A DNA stretch of 9,053 nt from Lachnoclostridium sp. UBA3262 (GTDB lineage Bacteria > Bacillota > Clostridia > Lachnospirales > Lachnospiraceae). The notes beneath the pieces are model-generated. The model saw only the letters and a list, made by a program, of their open reading frames with translations. It had not been told where the DNA came from and made no database searches. Below, one piece after another: positions 1 to 6,911 of the stretch. The stretch lies in assembly GCA_002362575.1 (NCBI GenBank), contig DEUM01000057.1, forward strand, positions 1-9,053. Reading direction: 5' to 3'. How positions within the stretch are numbered: the first letter of the stretch is position 1; every line of letters starts with the position of its first letter. The translations under genes were made by a program, and so were the position numbers.

Positions 1-120
1 TTCATTTGACACTATCATTCTTTTACATCATTGATTTTTCTCTTTCGTGCTGCATATTTTGCACCCTTGTACTTATATAACGAATGAGACGATAAAAATG
101 TTGCAAAATAAATTATTTTT
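1..120. other. AT-rich intergenic stretch, no gene seen
   Basis: No convincing ORF with a ribosome binding site is visible here. A TTGACA-like hexamer occurs at 6-11 on the plus strand, but no good -10 element sits 16-18 bases downstream. On the minus strand there are AT-rich -10-like words, such as ttatat around 76-81, without a well-spaced -35. The stretch may hold the upstream region of a gene lying to the left of the window, but nothing can be called. Confidence 0.4.
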
Positions 121-178
121 TTTTAAAAAATTCCCCTCAGCTTACCTGACCGTATCAGTTTACTAAGGGGAATTTATA
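121..178 (-). terminator. Rho-independent terminator of the zinc-ribbon membrane protein gene
   Basis: A perfect 10-bp stem is formed by 128-137 (aaattcccct) and 166-175 (aggggaattt). A smaller inner pairing lies between 146-149 and 155-158. Read on the minus strand, the hairpin lies just past the stop codon at 194-196 and runs straight into a run of T residues (complement of 121-130 and beyond), the classic intrinsic terminator layout. The plus-strand side is AT-rich but has a poorer T run, so any activity in that direction would be weaker. Confidence 0.85.
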
Positions 179-193
179 TTATTTTATATATGC

Positions 194-1102
194 TTAATCA
201 GTTTTTGCATCTTTTTTCTTATACAGCTTCACTTTTCTCACAACGTAACCGTACTCTGCACTTTCATCCTTGTCTATATAAATGGTATATTTCTGCACAT
301 ATCCCTTGTTCTCTCTATTATACTGTGATACAAGGCACGCGCTGGCAATCACACGGTACTTGTCCTGCTCATAGGCAATGACCTTATCCACGGGCATACT
401 GTATGTCCTGCCTGTAATCCGGCTGGCGTTATAGACGACTGTGTCCCCGGTACGGCGGTATACATAATCCGGATAACTGCCTCCATAAGTCAGATCGTAT
501 TTGGCATTATCGCCAAATAGTTTCTTCATTTCTCCTTTTACTTTTTTCTTAATATCCGAATATTTATCTCCATATTTTACTTTTCCATCCACCTGCTGTA
601 AATTATAGAGCGCCATAACCGTAGCCGTTCCGTCATCCCACACAAAGCTCCGGGAACGGTTCTGATAATATTTTGAGCTAAACGCCAAAAACGGCCGTAT
701 TCTCTTAGTCAATGTCTTCAGCTCCGGTTTCATCTCATCCGTCACATCCGCGGCCTCAAATGGCGGTTCCGTCGGCTCTGGCGTCGCCGTTACCTCCGGT
801 TCAGAACTCTGCGGCTTCTGCGTTGCCTGCACTGGTCTGTCATTCTTATCATTATTCTCCGGCGCCGCTGTATTCTCTACAACTGCACCTTTCCCGAACT
901 CCGGAAAACGAATTTTTCCCGTCCATATAAAATACGCCGCCACCACTGCCAGAATTACAACAATAATAGCTATCATGCTGCCAATCAGCGCTCTGCTGGC
1001 AAGCATACGCTGTATGACCGTCGTCTTTTGTCCGCAGTGATAGCAAAATTCATCATCGTTTCTCAATTCTGTTCCACATCTTTTACATTGCAACGAAATC
1101 AC
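194..1102 (-). CDS. Zinc-ribbon, single-pass membrane protein of unknown function
   Basis: The protein has about 300 residues. The N-terminus is a zinc-ribbon knuckle pair (CxxC at residues 6-9 and 20-23, spaced by ten residues, each followed by G). One hydrophobic membrane segment follows at about 38-60, then a linker rich in Pro, Glu and Thr at about 75-115, then a soluble Lys/Tyr-rich C-terminal domain that I do not recognise. The layout resembles the zinc_ribbon_2 membrane proteins common in Firmicutes, with the ribbon predicted cytoplasmic and the C-terminal domain outside (inference). The start is ambiguous. GTG at 1102 lies inside a sequence (aaaggggtgat) that itself matches the anti-Shine-Dalgarno, so the TTG at 1093, about eight bases after the purine run, is probably the true start. 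The gene has its own promoter and terminator and is divergent from gdpP. No function can be assigned. Confidence 0.85.
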   Translation of the reverse strand: MISLQCKRCGTELRNDDEFCYHCGQKTTVIQRMLASRALIGSMIAIIVVILAVVAAYFIWTGKIRFPEFGKGAVVENTAAPENNDKNDRPVQATQKPQSSEPEVTATPEPTEPPFEAADVTDEMKPELKTLTKRIRPFLAFSSKYYQNRSRSFVWDDGTATVMALYNLQQVDGKVKYGDKYSDIKKKVKGEMKKLFGDNAKYDLTYGGSYPDYVYRRTGDTVVYNASRITGRTYSMPVDKVIAYEQDKYRVIASACLVSQYNRENKGYVQKYTIYIDKDESAEYGYVVRKVKLYKKKDAKTD

Positions 1103-1124
1103 CCCTTTCCAGATTATATTTACT

Positions 1125-1153
1125 ATAATACACGATTTCTATACGAATTTCAA
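1125..1153 (-). promoter_or_regulatory. Sigma-A-type promoter of the zinc-ribbon protein gene
   Basis: On the minus strand, TTGAAA (complement of 1148-1153) and TATTAT (complement of 1125-1130) are separated by 17 bases. This places transcription start near 1118 and gives a short leader that contains the Shine-Dalgarno. A TATAAT word closer to the gene (complement of 1113-1118) is rejected because its start point would fall inside the ribosome binding site. Confidence 0.6.
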
Positions 1154-1165
1154 TTCATTTTGCAT

Positions 1166-1194
1166 TTGTCAACCCCAGACAGACGTGTTATAAT
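1166..1194 (+). promoter_or_regulatory. Strong promoter of the gdpP-rplI-dnaB operon
   Basis: TTGTCA at 1166-1171 and a perfect TATAAT at 1189-1194 are separated by 17 bases. A TG dinucleotide at 1186-1187 makes it an extended -10. Transcription should start near 1201, leaving a leader of about 26 bases with gggagg at 1214-1219. The promoter is back-to-back with that of the divergent zinc-ribbon gene; the two -35 elements are only 12 bases apart. Confidence 0.8.
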
Positions 1195-1226
1195 AATATT
1201 CTGGATATTGATTGGGAGGTGTGCAT

Positions 1227-3284
1227 TTGACGAACAACAAAATTAAGGGAACCCTGCGCTCCTATCTGAGATGGCCGCTGCTTCTGGGTATTCTCTTAAT
1301 TATCATGAATATACAAATTTATACCGTAAATATAAAAGCCGGCTGCATTATGACTGCGTATGTTATCGTATACCTGATTATTGCTGTCCTTTTATACTAT
1401 TTTAAGCGCGGCGCCCTGCTGCACGACCTTATCGAATATTCGATGCGTTTTCACGCAACGGTCAATACACTGGCTTCGGATTTGGATATTCCACTATCCA
1501 TCCTTGGGCCGGACGGACGCTGCATATGGGAAAATAAACAGTTCCACTCTATTTTTTCCAAAAATTTGAGAAAAAAATACCTGATTACCGACGCCATACC
1601 GGCGCTTACAAAAAATAATCTGCCGGAATCGACAGAGACAAACGGAGAAATGCACTTCCACAATGAAGAAACCTTTTACAAAGCGATTATCCAGCGTGTA
1701 GGTTTGGAAGATGCGCCAGAGACGGTACACGAAAATGCAAAGGAAATCGGTATTGGCGATATGCTGTATGTCGTCTTTATCTACGACGAAACAGAAATTG
1801 TACACTACATCAGGGAAAACTACGACCAGCGTCTAGATGTAGGGCTTCTATACATAGATAACTATGAAGAATCCCTCGCAACCGTGGATGATGTAAGGCG
1901 TTCCCTTTTGGCGGCGCTGATTGACCGAAAAATAAATAAATACATGCTGCGCATTGATGCCATTACACGCAAGCTGGAAAAGGACAAGTATATCTTTCTT
2001 TTTCAGCACAAATATCTGTCCCAGCTGCAGGCAGACAAGTTTTCGCTGTTAGATGAAATCCGGAATGTCAATGCCGGAGAGGGCGTATCGGTTACGATTA
2101 GTATGGGAATTGGCATACAGGCAAGCACCTTTTTGAAACGACAGGAATATTCCCGCAGTGCAATCGACCTCGCCCTTGCACGAGGCGGCGACCAAGTCGT
2201 TGTAAAAACAAAGGACAACATATTATACTATGGTGGGAAAAGTATCCAGCAGGAACGGAACACCCGCGTTAAAGCCCGCGTCAAAGCGCATGCCCTGCGG
2301 GATTCCATTGAAACCTCAGACCGTGTTATTATTATGGGTCATAATATCCCCGACGTGGATGCCGTCGGTAGCGCCGTCGGTATATACCGGCTTGCCCAGT
2401 CGCTTGGCAAGCCAGCAAAAATTGTTGTCAATCAAGTAACCTCGTCGCTGGCTCCTTTGTTAGGGCTGTTTAAAAATAACAAGGACTATCCGGAAGATTT
2501 GTTTATCAAAGGAGAAGAAGCAAAGGAATTTATCGGGAATGGCTCTGGCGTACTTCTCGTCGTAGTAGACGTAAACCGTCCTTCCTATACAGATGCGCCG
2601 GAACTGCTATCATTAGTAACCTCTCTTGTCGTGATTGACCATCACCGTCAGACAGGGGAATCTTTTGAAAATCCTACGCTATCCTATGTGGAGCCGTTTG
2701 CCTCCTCTGCCAGCGAGATGGTAGCTGAAATTTTACAGTATGCCGGAGAGGAAATCCGCTTAAAAGCAGTAGAAGCAGATGCTCTTTATTCCGGGATTAT
2801 GGTTGACACCAATAACTTCATGAATAAACCTGGTGTCCGCACTTTTGAGGCAGTTGCCTTTTTGCGCCGCTCTGGCGCCGATATTATACGAATTCGAAAG
2901 ATGTTCCGCTCTGACATTTCCGAGTATAAGGTTCGTGCGGAAGCCATTCAAAACACAGAGCTGTTTATGGACTCCTTTGCCATTGCATTGTGCAATGCAG
3001 ATAACTGTGTATCTCCTACTATTGTCGGTGCTAAAATCGCAGATGATTTATTGGATATCAACGGGATGAAAGCAACTTTTGTATTGACTTCTTATGAAGG
3101 TAAAGTATACATCAGCGCCCGGTCAATTGACGAACTGAATGTACAGGTCGTCATGGAAAAACTGGGAGGCGGCGGTCACATCACAAGCGCCGGAGCCCAG
3201 CTTATTGACTGTACCCTTGAGGAGGGAGCCGAAAAAATCCGGCAGGTACTAACTAAAATGAAAGAAGAAGGTGATTTAGATTGA
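1227..3284 (+). CDS. gdpP: Cyclic-di-AMP phosphodiesterase GdpP (DHH/DHHA1 family)
   Basis: Membrane-bound enzyme that hydrolyses the second messenger c-di-AMP to pApA, so tuning potassium and osmolyte balance and wall stress in Firmicutes (family knowledge). Numbered from TTG 1227 (685 aa), two membrane helices lie at about 16-34 and 39-59, then a PAS-like region (about 75-165), a degenerate GGDEF-like domain (about 190-335), and DHH plus DHHA1 domains. Catalytic and metal ligands are visible: GHNIPDVD with H372, D376 and D378; D527 in VDTNN; DHH at 471-473; and GGGGH at 647-651. All key residues are intact, so the enzyme should be active. The GGDEF signature is lost, as usual in this family. 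TTG 1227 is chosen because gggagg (1214-1219) sits seven bases upstream. TTG 1212 and GTG 1221 overlap or touch that Shine-Dalgarno. It is the first gene of an operon with rplI and dnaB. Confidence 0.96.
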   Translation: MTNNKIKGTLRSYLRWPLLLGILLIIMNIQIYTVNIKAGCIMTAYVIVYLIIAVLLYYFKRGALLHDLIEYSMRFHATVNTLASDLDIPLSILGPDGRCIWENKQFHSIFSKNLRKKYLITDAIPALTKNNLPESTETNGEMHFHNEETFYKAIIQRVGLEDAPETVHENAKEIGIGDMLYVVFIYDETEIVHYIRENYDQRLDVGLLYIDNYEESLATVDDVRRSLLAALIDRKINKYMLRIDAITRKLEKDKYIFLFQHKYLSQLQADKFSLLDEIRNVNAGEGVSVTISMGIGIQASTFLKRQEYSRSAIDLALARGGDQVVVKTKDNILYYGGKSIQQERNTRVKARVKAHALRDSIETSDRVIIMGHNIPDVDAVGSAVGIYRLAQSLGKPAKIVVNQVTSSLAPLLGLFKNNKDYPEDLFIKGEEAKEFIGNGSGVLLVVVDVNRPSYTDAPELLSLVTSLVVIDHHRQTGESFENPTLSYVEPFASSASEMVAEILQYAGEEIRLKAVEADALYSGIMVDTNNFMNKPGVRTFEAVAFLRRSGADIIRIRKMFRSDISEYKVRAEAIQNTELFMDSFAIALCNADNCVSPTIVGAKIADDLLDINGMKATFVLTSYEGKVYISARSIDELNVQVVMEKLGGGGHITSAGAQLIDCTLEEGAEKIRQVLTKMKEEGDLD

Positions 3285-3727
3285 AAGTAATTTTATTACA
3301 GGACGTAAAATCATTAGGAAAAAAAGATGAAATTGTAACAGTCAGCGACGGATATGCAAGAAATTTCATTTTCAAGAAGAAGCTTGGCATTGAGGCAACC
3401 GCTAAAAACCTCAACGATTTAAAGCTCCGTCAGCAAAACGCAGATAAAATAGCAGCGGAAAATCTCGAAAAAGCAAAGGAATTTGCCAAGGAAATCGAAA
3501 CGAAATCGGTGCTGGTATCAATTAAAGCCGGACAGGACGGCCGGGTATTTGGCTCTGTCTCCACAAAGGAAATTGCCGTTGCCGCAAAGGAACAGCTTAA
3601 TTATGATTTAGATAAAAAGAAAATGCAGTTGAAAGAGCCAATTAAAAATATTGGTACTTATATGTTGCCGATTAAGCTCCATCCTAAAGTAACTGCCGAA
3701 CTGAAAGTGATTGTGGAAGGAAAATAA
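3281..3727 (+). CDS. rplI: 50S ribosomal protein bL9
   Basis: The protein has 148 residues, the usual size for bL9, which binds 23S rRNA near the base of the L1 stalk and stretches across the ribosome surface. The N-terminal domain starts MKVILLQDVKSLGKKDE and carries the family signature (V-S-D-G-Y-A-R-N-F, about residues 22-30). A charged, Lys/Glu-rich connecting helix follows (about 40-75), then the C-terminal domain ending in VIVEGK. The start is TTG at 3281. It overlaps the gdpP stop as TTGA, and aaggtg at 3268-3273 provides a well-spaced ribosome binding site inside the gdpP end. Translational coupling to gdpP is therefore likely. dnaB begins three bases after the stop. Confidence 0.97.
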   Translation: MKVILLQDVKSLGKKDEIVTVSDGYARNFIFKKKLGIEATAKNLNDLKLRQQNADKIAAENLEKAKEFAKEIETKSVLVSIKAGQDGRVFGSVSTKEIAVAAKEQLNYDLDKKKMQLKEPIKNIGTYMLPIKLHPKVTAELKVIVEGK

Positions 3728-3730
3728 CAA

Positions 3731-5077
3731 ATGGATGAAACGGTAATCAAAAGAATTATGCCTAACAATCAGGAAGCGGAGCAATCCGTAATCGGCTCTA
3801 TGCTGCTGGATCAGGAGGCTGTCATTACGGCTTCTGAAATGCTCAAGGAAGATGATTTTTACAATTCCCGCTTCCGGATTTTATTTTCTTCTATCGTCAG
3901 CCTCTACCGTGAAAATAAACCGGCTGATTTGGTTACTCTTACCGAACGGCTGAAGGAGAACAATGTACCGGAAGAAGTCAGCAGCATAGAATTTATCAGC
4001 AATATTATTTCTTCTGTCCCTACCTCTGCCAATGTAAAATATTACGCAGAGATTGTACAGCAGAAGGCCTTACTCCGGGAACTCATTCGGACAACCGAAG
4101 ATATTACCAACCGCTGTTATCAGGATTCCGGCGACATTAACGAGCTGATGGACGATACAGAGCGCACTGTATTTCAGATTGTGCAAAGCCGTTCTACATC
4201 AGAGGACTTTACTCCTATCAATGAAGTTGCTCTGGAAACATTGGAAAATATACAAAACGCTGCCTCCAGCAACGGCTCAATAACCGGCATTTCTACCGGT
4301 TTCCGCGATTTGGATTACCGCACAGCCGGTCTGCAGCCTTCGGATTTAATTCTGATTGCAGCAAGACCTTCGGTCGGCAAGACAGCGTTTGCACTGAATA
4401 TCGCGGAATATGTGGCAATGGTAAACCATGTTCCCACCGCCATTTTTAGTCTGGAAATGTCAAAAGTCCAACTTGCCAAGCGACTTATTTCCATGAACTC
4501 AAAGGTAGATTCCCAGCACATCCGGACCGGCACATTAGAAGATGATGAATGGGCAAAAATTACGGAAAGTTCTATTATTCTTGGCGAATCTTCCCTTGTT
4601 ATTGACGATACGCCGGGTATTTCCATTCAAGAGCTCCGCACAAAATGCCGCAAGCTGAAAATGGAGCGTGGCTTAGGGCTGATTATCATTGATTATCTCC
4701 AGCTTATGTCAGGAAGCGGAAGCAGAAATATTTCGCGCCAGCAGGAAATATCCGATATTTCCCGTTCTCTAAAAGCATTAGCACGTGAGGTCAATTGCCC
4801 TGTTATTGCACTCTCGCAGCTCAGCCGTGAGGTAGAAAAGCGTGAGGACAAACGTCCAATTCTTTCCGACCTCCGCGAGTCCGGTGCGATTGAGCAGGAT
4901 GCGGATGTCGTTATGTTCCTCTACCGCGATGAATACTATAACAAGGACGCCTCCACACAAAAAGGTGTAACTGAAGTCATCATCGGGAAACAGCGTAATG
5001 GCCCTACCTGTACCGTAAAACTGAAATGGCTGAGCCAGTATACAAAATTTGCGAATCTTGAAATTAGTCAGGAATAA
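3731..5077 (+). CDS. dnaB: Replicative DNA helicase DnaB
   Basis: Hexameric 5'-3' helicase of the chromosomal replication fork, called DnaC in Bacillus subtilis. The 448 residues match the usual length. The N-terminal DnaB domain covers about residues 8-110 (NNQEAEQSVIGSMLLD near its start). The RecA-like motor domain begins after the linker near 185. Walker A is ARPSVGKTA at 211-219 (K217, T218). Walker B is IIIDYLQLM, with D321. The motif SQLSREVEKR and the block LSDLRESGAIEQDADVV are the conserved family signatures, including the region with the arginine finger. No intein or insertion interrupts it. The ATG at 3731 has an aagga Shine-Dalgarno at 3717-3721, inside the rplI end. It is the last gene of the operon and is followed by a terminator. 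Confidence 0.97.
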   Translation: MDETVIKRIMPNNQEAEQSVIGSMLLDQEAVITASEMLKEDDFYNSRFRILFSSIVSLYRENKPADLVTLTERLKENNVPEEVSSIEFISNIISSVPTSANVKYYAEIVQQKALLRELIRTTEDITNRCYQDSGDINELMDDTERTVFQIVQSRSTSEDFTPINEVALETLENIQNAASSNGSITGISTGFRDLDYRTAGLQPSDLILIAARPSVGKTAFALNIAEYVAMVNHVPTAIFSLEMSKVQLAKRLISMNSKVDSQHIRTGTLEDDEWAKITESSIILGESSLVIDDTPGISIQELRTKCRKLKMERGLGLIIIDYLQLMSGSGSRNISRQQEISDISRSLKALAREVNCPVIALSQLSREVEKREDKRPILSDLRESGAIEQDADVVMFLYRDEYYNKDASTQKGVTEVIIGKQRNGPTCTVKLKWLSQYTKFANLEISQE

Positions 5078-5139
5078 AGCCCGACTGTAAAGAACCTTAG
5101 TTCTTCAACGCGGGCTTTTCCGTTTGTCCTTTTTTTCCC
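5076..5139 (+). terminator. Rho-independent terminator after dnaB
   Basis: The stem aaagcccg (5076-5083) pairs with cgggcttt (5111-5118), and an inner stem aagaac (5090-5095) pairs with gttctt (5100-5105) around a four-base loop. The hairpin begins at the dnaB stop codon. It is followed by tttt and a longer T run up to about 5137. It closes the gdpP-rplI-dnaB transcript. Confidence 0.85.
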
Positions 5140-5209
5140 CTGCCTGTCAGTTTTTGTCATGCGATTATTACCAAAACTTGTCCTCTCCTATTTTTCGTCA
5201 TTTTTCTCA

Positions 5210-5218
5210 TGCTATAAT
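5210..5218 (+). promoter_or_regulatory. Extended -10 promoter of the MerR-type gene
   Basis: TGC followed by perfect TATAAT (5213-5218) forms an extended -10 element. The -35 region is poor: only T-rich sequence around 5190-5196 lies at the right distance. Such promoters can work without a -35. The start point would be near 5225, about 20 bases before the start codon. Confidence 0.5.
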
Positions 5219-5246
5219 AAGGAAAACAACTACAGGAGGTAATCGT

Positions 5247-5825
5247 ATGGATAAGATACATTACATAATTTCGGATGCTGCCAAAGAGCTCCGTGTCGAA
5301 CCCCACGTTTTGCGCTACTGGGAAGAAGAATTGTCTTTACACATCCCACGAAACAAAATGGGACATCGCATTTACGGGGAAAAAGAACTTGCACTGTTTC
5401 GGCAGGTTATACAATGGAAAAGAGATGGGCTTTCTCTCAAAGAAATACAGCAAAAATGCAGTCCCTCCCCATCTCTCCCCACTCCCTCTCAAGACAGCGT
5501 TCAGGTAATCCAATACCCAAAAGATAAACCTGGCGTATCCAGTGATTTTAAAATGCAGCAGTTCAAAAAAATACTGGGCCGGATTGTAGCAGATGCCATT
5601 CGCGAAAACTCGAATGAACTGACCGCTGATATTGCCTCAAATGTATCCACAAATATAAATAAAGAATTGGACTTTCTTTTTCGGGAAAAAGAGGAATCCG
5701 ATGAAAAAAGATTCCGTCACCTGGATGAGACAATCCGCAGTTATCAGCGGGCAAGACAAGAGGCTGCAGCTGCTCAGATCTCGGAAAAGAAGGCAAAAAG
5801 CCGTCACAAATTTGGTAAAAAGTAG
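5247..5825 (+). CDS. MerR-family DNA-binding protein with C-terminal coiled coil
   Basis: The protein has 192 residues. Residues 1-70 form a MerR-type winged helix-turn-helix: ISDAAKELRVEPHVLRYWEEE is the recognition part, and GHRIYGEKELALFRQVIQW the wing region. A Pro/Ser-rich linker follows (about 71-85). The rest is charged and helical (about 105-192), probably a coiled coil, with a very basic tail (KKAKSRHKFGKK). No cysteine-based metal site or drug-binding domain is seen. The layout is closer to structural or dimerising MerR relatives such as RacA-like proteins than to metal sensors, but the target is unknown. The ATG at 5247 is chosen over an upstream in-frame extension from 5124, because aggaggt at 5234-5240 is ideally placed and the extra 41 residues cover the terminator and promoter. 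It appears to be a single-gene transcript. Confidence 0.9.
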   Translation: MDKIHYIISDAAKELRVEPHVLRYWEEELSLHIPRNKMGHRIYGEKELALFRQVIQWKRDGLSLKEIQQKCSPSPSLPTPSQDSVQVIQYPKDKPGVSSDFKMQQFKKILGRIVADAIRENSNELTADIASNVSTNINKELDFLFREKEESDEKRFRHLDETIRSYQRARQEAAAAQISEKKAKSRHKFGKK

Positions 5826-5841
5826 TTGTACTTTCTTTTCT
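5817..5841 (+). terminator. Possible weak terminator at the end of the MerR-type gene
   Basis: The six-base stem aaagta (5819-5824) pairs with tacttt (5829-5834) around a gttg loop, followed by cttttct. The stem is short and AT-rich and overlaps the stop codon, so efficiency is doubtful. Confidence 0.3.
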
Positions 5842-5849
5842 ATTTCCTC

Positions 5850-5878
5850 TTGATTTTCATATATGGAAATGTTATAAT
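5850..5878 (+). promoter_or_regulatory. Strong promoter of the Big2 secreted protein gene
   Basis: TTGATT at 5850-5855 and a perfect TATAAT at 5873-5878 are separated by exactly 17 bases, and TG at 5870-5871 makes an extended -10. The predicted start near 5885 gives a leader of about 65 bases. The leader contains a possible hairpin (5898-5906 with 5914-5922, one mismatch) and ends with aaaaggagg at 5933-5941, eight bases before the ATG. Confidence 0.8.
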
Positions 5879-5949
5879 GTGTTTACGCAAAGCGAATGGT
5901 TTTTGTTTAAAATACACAAACCTAAAAAATTTAAAAGGAGGATTTTGAA

Positions 5950-6843
5950 ATGTTTGCAAAAATTTCAAAAAAGGTTGTAGCTGTTGCTTTAGTTGCAACT
6001 ATGGCTGTAACTGCTGCCAGTGTATCTTCTGATACAACTGTTGAGGCAAAAAAAGCTAAACTTAACAAGAAAAAAGTAACAATTACTCAGGGAAATACTG
6101 TTAAATTGAAAGCTTCTGCAAAGGCTAAATGGAAATCAAGCAACACGGCTGTTGCTGCTGTTTCCAAGAAATCTGCTAAGAGCGTCAAAGTAACCGGTAT
6201 TAAAAAGGGTAAGGCTACTATCACTGCTACTGTAGGTGGGAAGAAACTGAAATGTAAAGTAACTGTTAAAGCAGCTAAGAAAGGTAAAGTAATTTACAAC
6301 TTGGCTAATGAGACAGGTTCTAACCCAGAAACAGGCGAAAGTTACGCTCCGCCATGTGTAAGCAACTATAAAGACTTCAAATATAGTTCTTTCTCTATTT
6401 GGCTGTGCCGCGCTACACTTTATGATCCAGCAAATGCAGGTGTTGACTACCGTGGACGTAAAATTAAAGTTGAAATCGGTATCAAGAACTCCGGTAAGCG
6501 TGACCTTCCAGAGTTAGGTGTAGCTTTCAACTATACAAAGGGTGGAACAGATGGTTCTTATCCATTTGCTCTCCATGTATCCGCTAAGAAACTTTCTAAG
6601 AAAGTTAAGGGCGACAAGCAGCACAGACATACTACCTACAAAGTACAGAAAATTAAAAAGGGTAAATCCTACAAGTGGTCATTCACATTTACCATTCCTA
6701 AGAACGCTATCAACGAAGATAAAGATGAGAAGACTGGTAAATACTATCCAATTATGATGTTCATCCCGAACTGCAAGGATAACACACCATACAAACCGGG
6801 TGATGAAGTTACTGTTAAATCTTGTAAGATTTCTCTTGCTTAA
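5950..6843 (+). CDS. Secreted Ig-like (Big2) domain protein
   Basis: The protein has 297 residues. An N-terminal signal peptide is visible: basic FAKISKK, a hydrophobic core to about residue 26, and cleavage probably near 23-33. A single bacterial Ig-like Big2 domain follows (about 38-112), recognisable from VTITQGNTVKLKA, WKSSNTAVAAVS, and VTGIKKGKATITATVGG followed by KCKVTV. Residues about 115-297 form a separate region, probably beta-rich (ending EVTVKSCKISLA), that I do not recognise. There is no LPxTG motif, C-terminal membrane segment or SLH repeat. It is therefore either released or held at the surface by its strongly basic (Lys-rich) character. Codons favour gct, gta, ggt and aag, unlike the neighbouring genes, as expected of a highly expressed gene. 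The very strong promoter, Shine-Dalgarno and terminator agree. Role unknown; adhesion or surface coating is a guess. Confidence 0.88.
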   Translation: MFAKISKKVVAVALVATMAVTAASVSSDTTVEAKKAKLNKKKVTITQGNTVKLKASAKAKWKSSNTAVAAVSKKSAKSVKVTGIKKGKATITATVGGKKLKCKVTVKAAKKGKVIYNLANETGSNPETGESYAPPCVSNYKDFKYSSFSIWLCRATLYDPANAGVDYRGRKIKVEIGIKNSGKRDLPELGVAFNYTKGGTDGSYPFALHVSAKKLSKKVKGDKQHRHTTYKVQKIKKGKSYKWSFTFTIPKNAINEDKDEKTGKYYPIMMFIPNCKDNTPYKPGDEVTVKSCKISLA

Positions 6844-6874
6844 TCTTTTAAGTTTAGCAAAACGCAAACATACT

Positions 6875-6909
6875 AAAATCTCTGGCTTTTTATAGCCAGA
6901 GATTTTTTT
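6875..6909 (+). terminator. Bidirectional terminator between the Big2 gene and purC
   Basis: A perfect 13-bp stem, 6875-6887 with 6894-6906, has a six-base loop and is followed by a T run on the plus strand (6903-6909). It ends the Big2 gene. On the minus strand the same hairpin lies directly after the purC stop codon at 6912 and is followed by tttta, so it probably serves both convergent genes. Confidence 0.9.
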
Positions 6910-6911
6910 GT

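Noticed and set aside
1494..1805. Antisense ORF of about 100 codons inside gdpP
   Set aside because: It has no ribosome binding site or recognisable product and lies opposite a well-supported conserved gene. The other antisense and off-frame ORFs, such as those at 4315-4626, 5563-5796, 6679-6936 and 8059-8334, are rejected for the same reason.
5124..5246. In-frame upstream extension of the MerR-type gene
   Set aside because: It would run through the dnaB terminator tail and the gene's own promoter, it is unlike MerR N-termini, and an ideal Shine-Dalgarno precedes ATG 5247.
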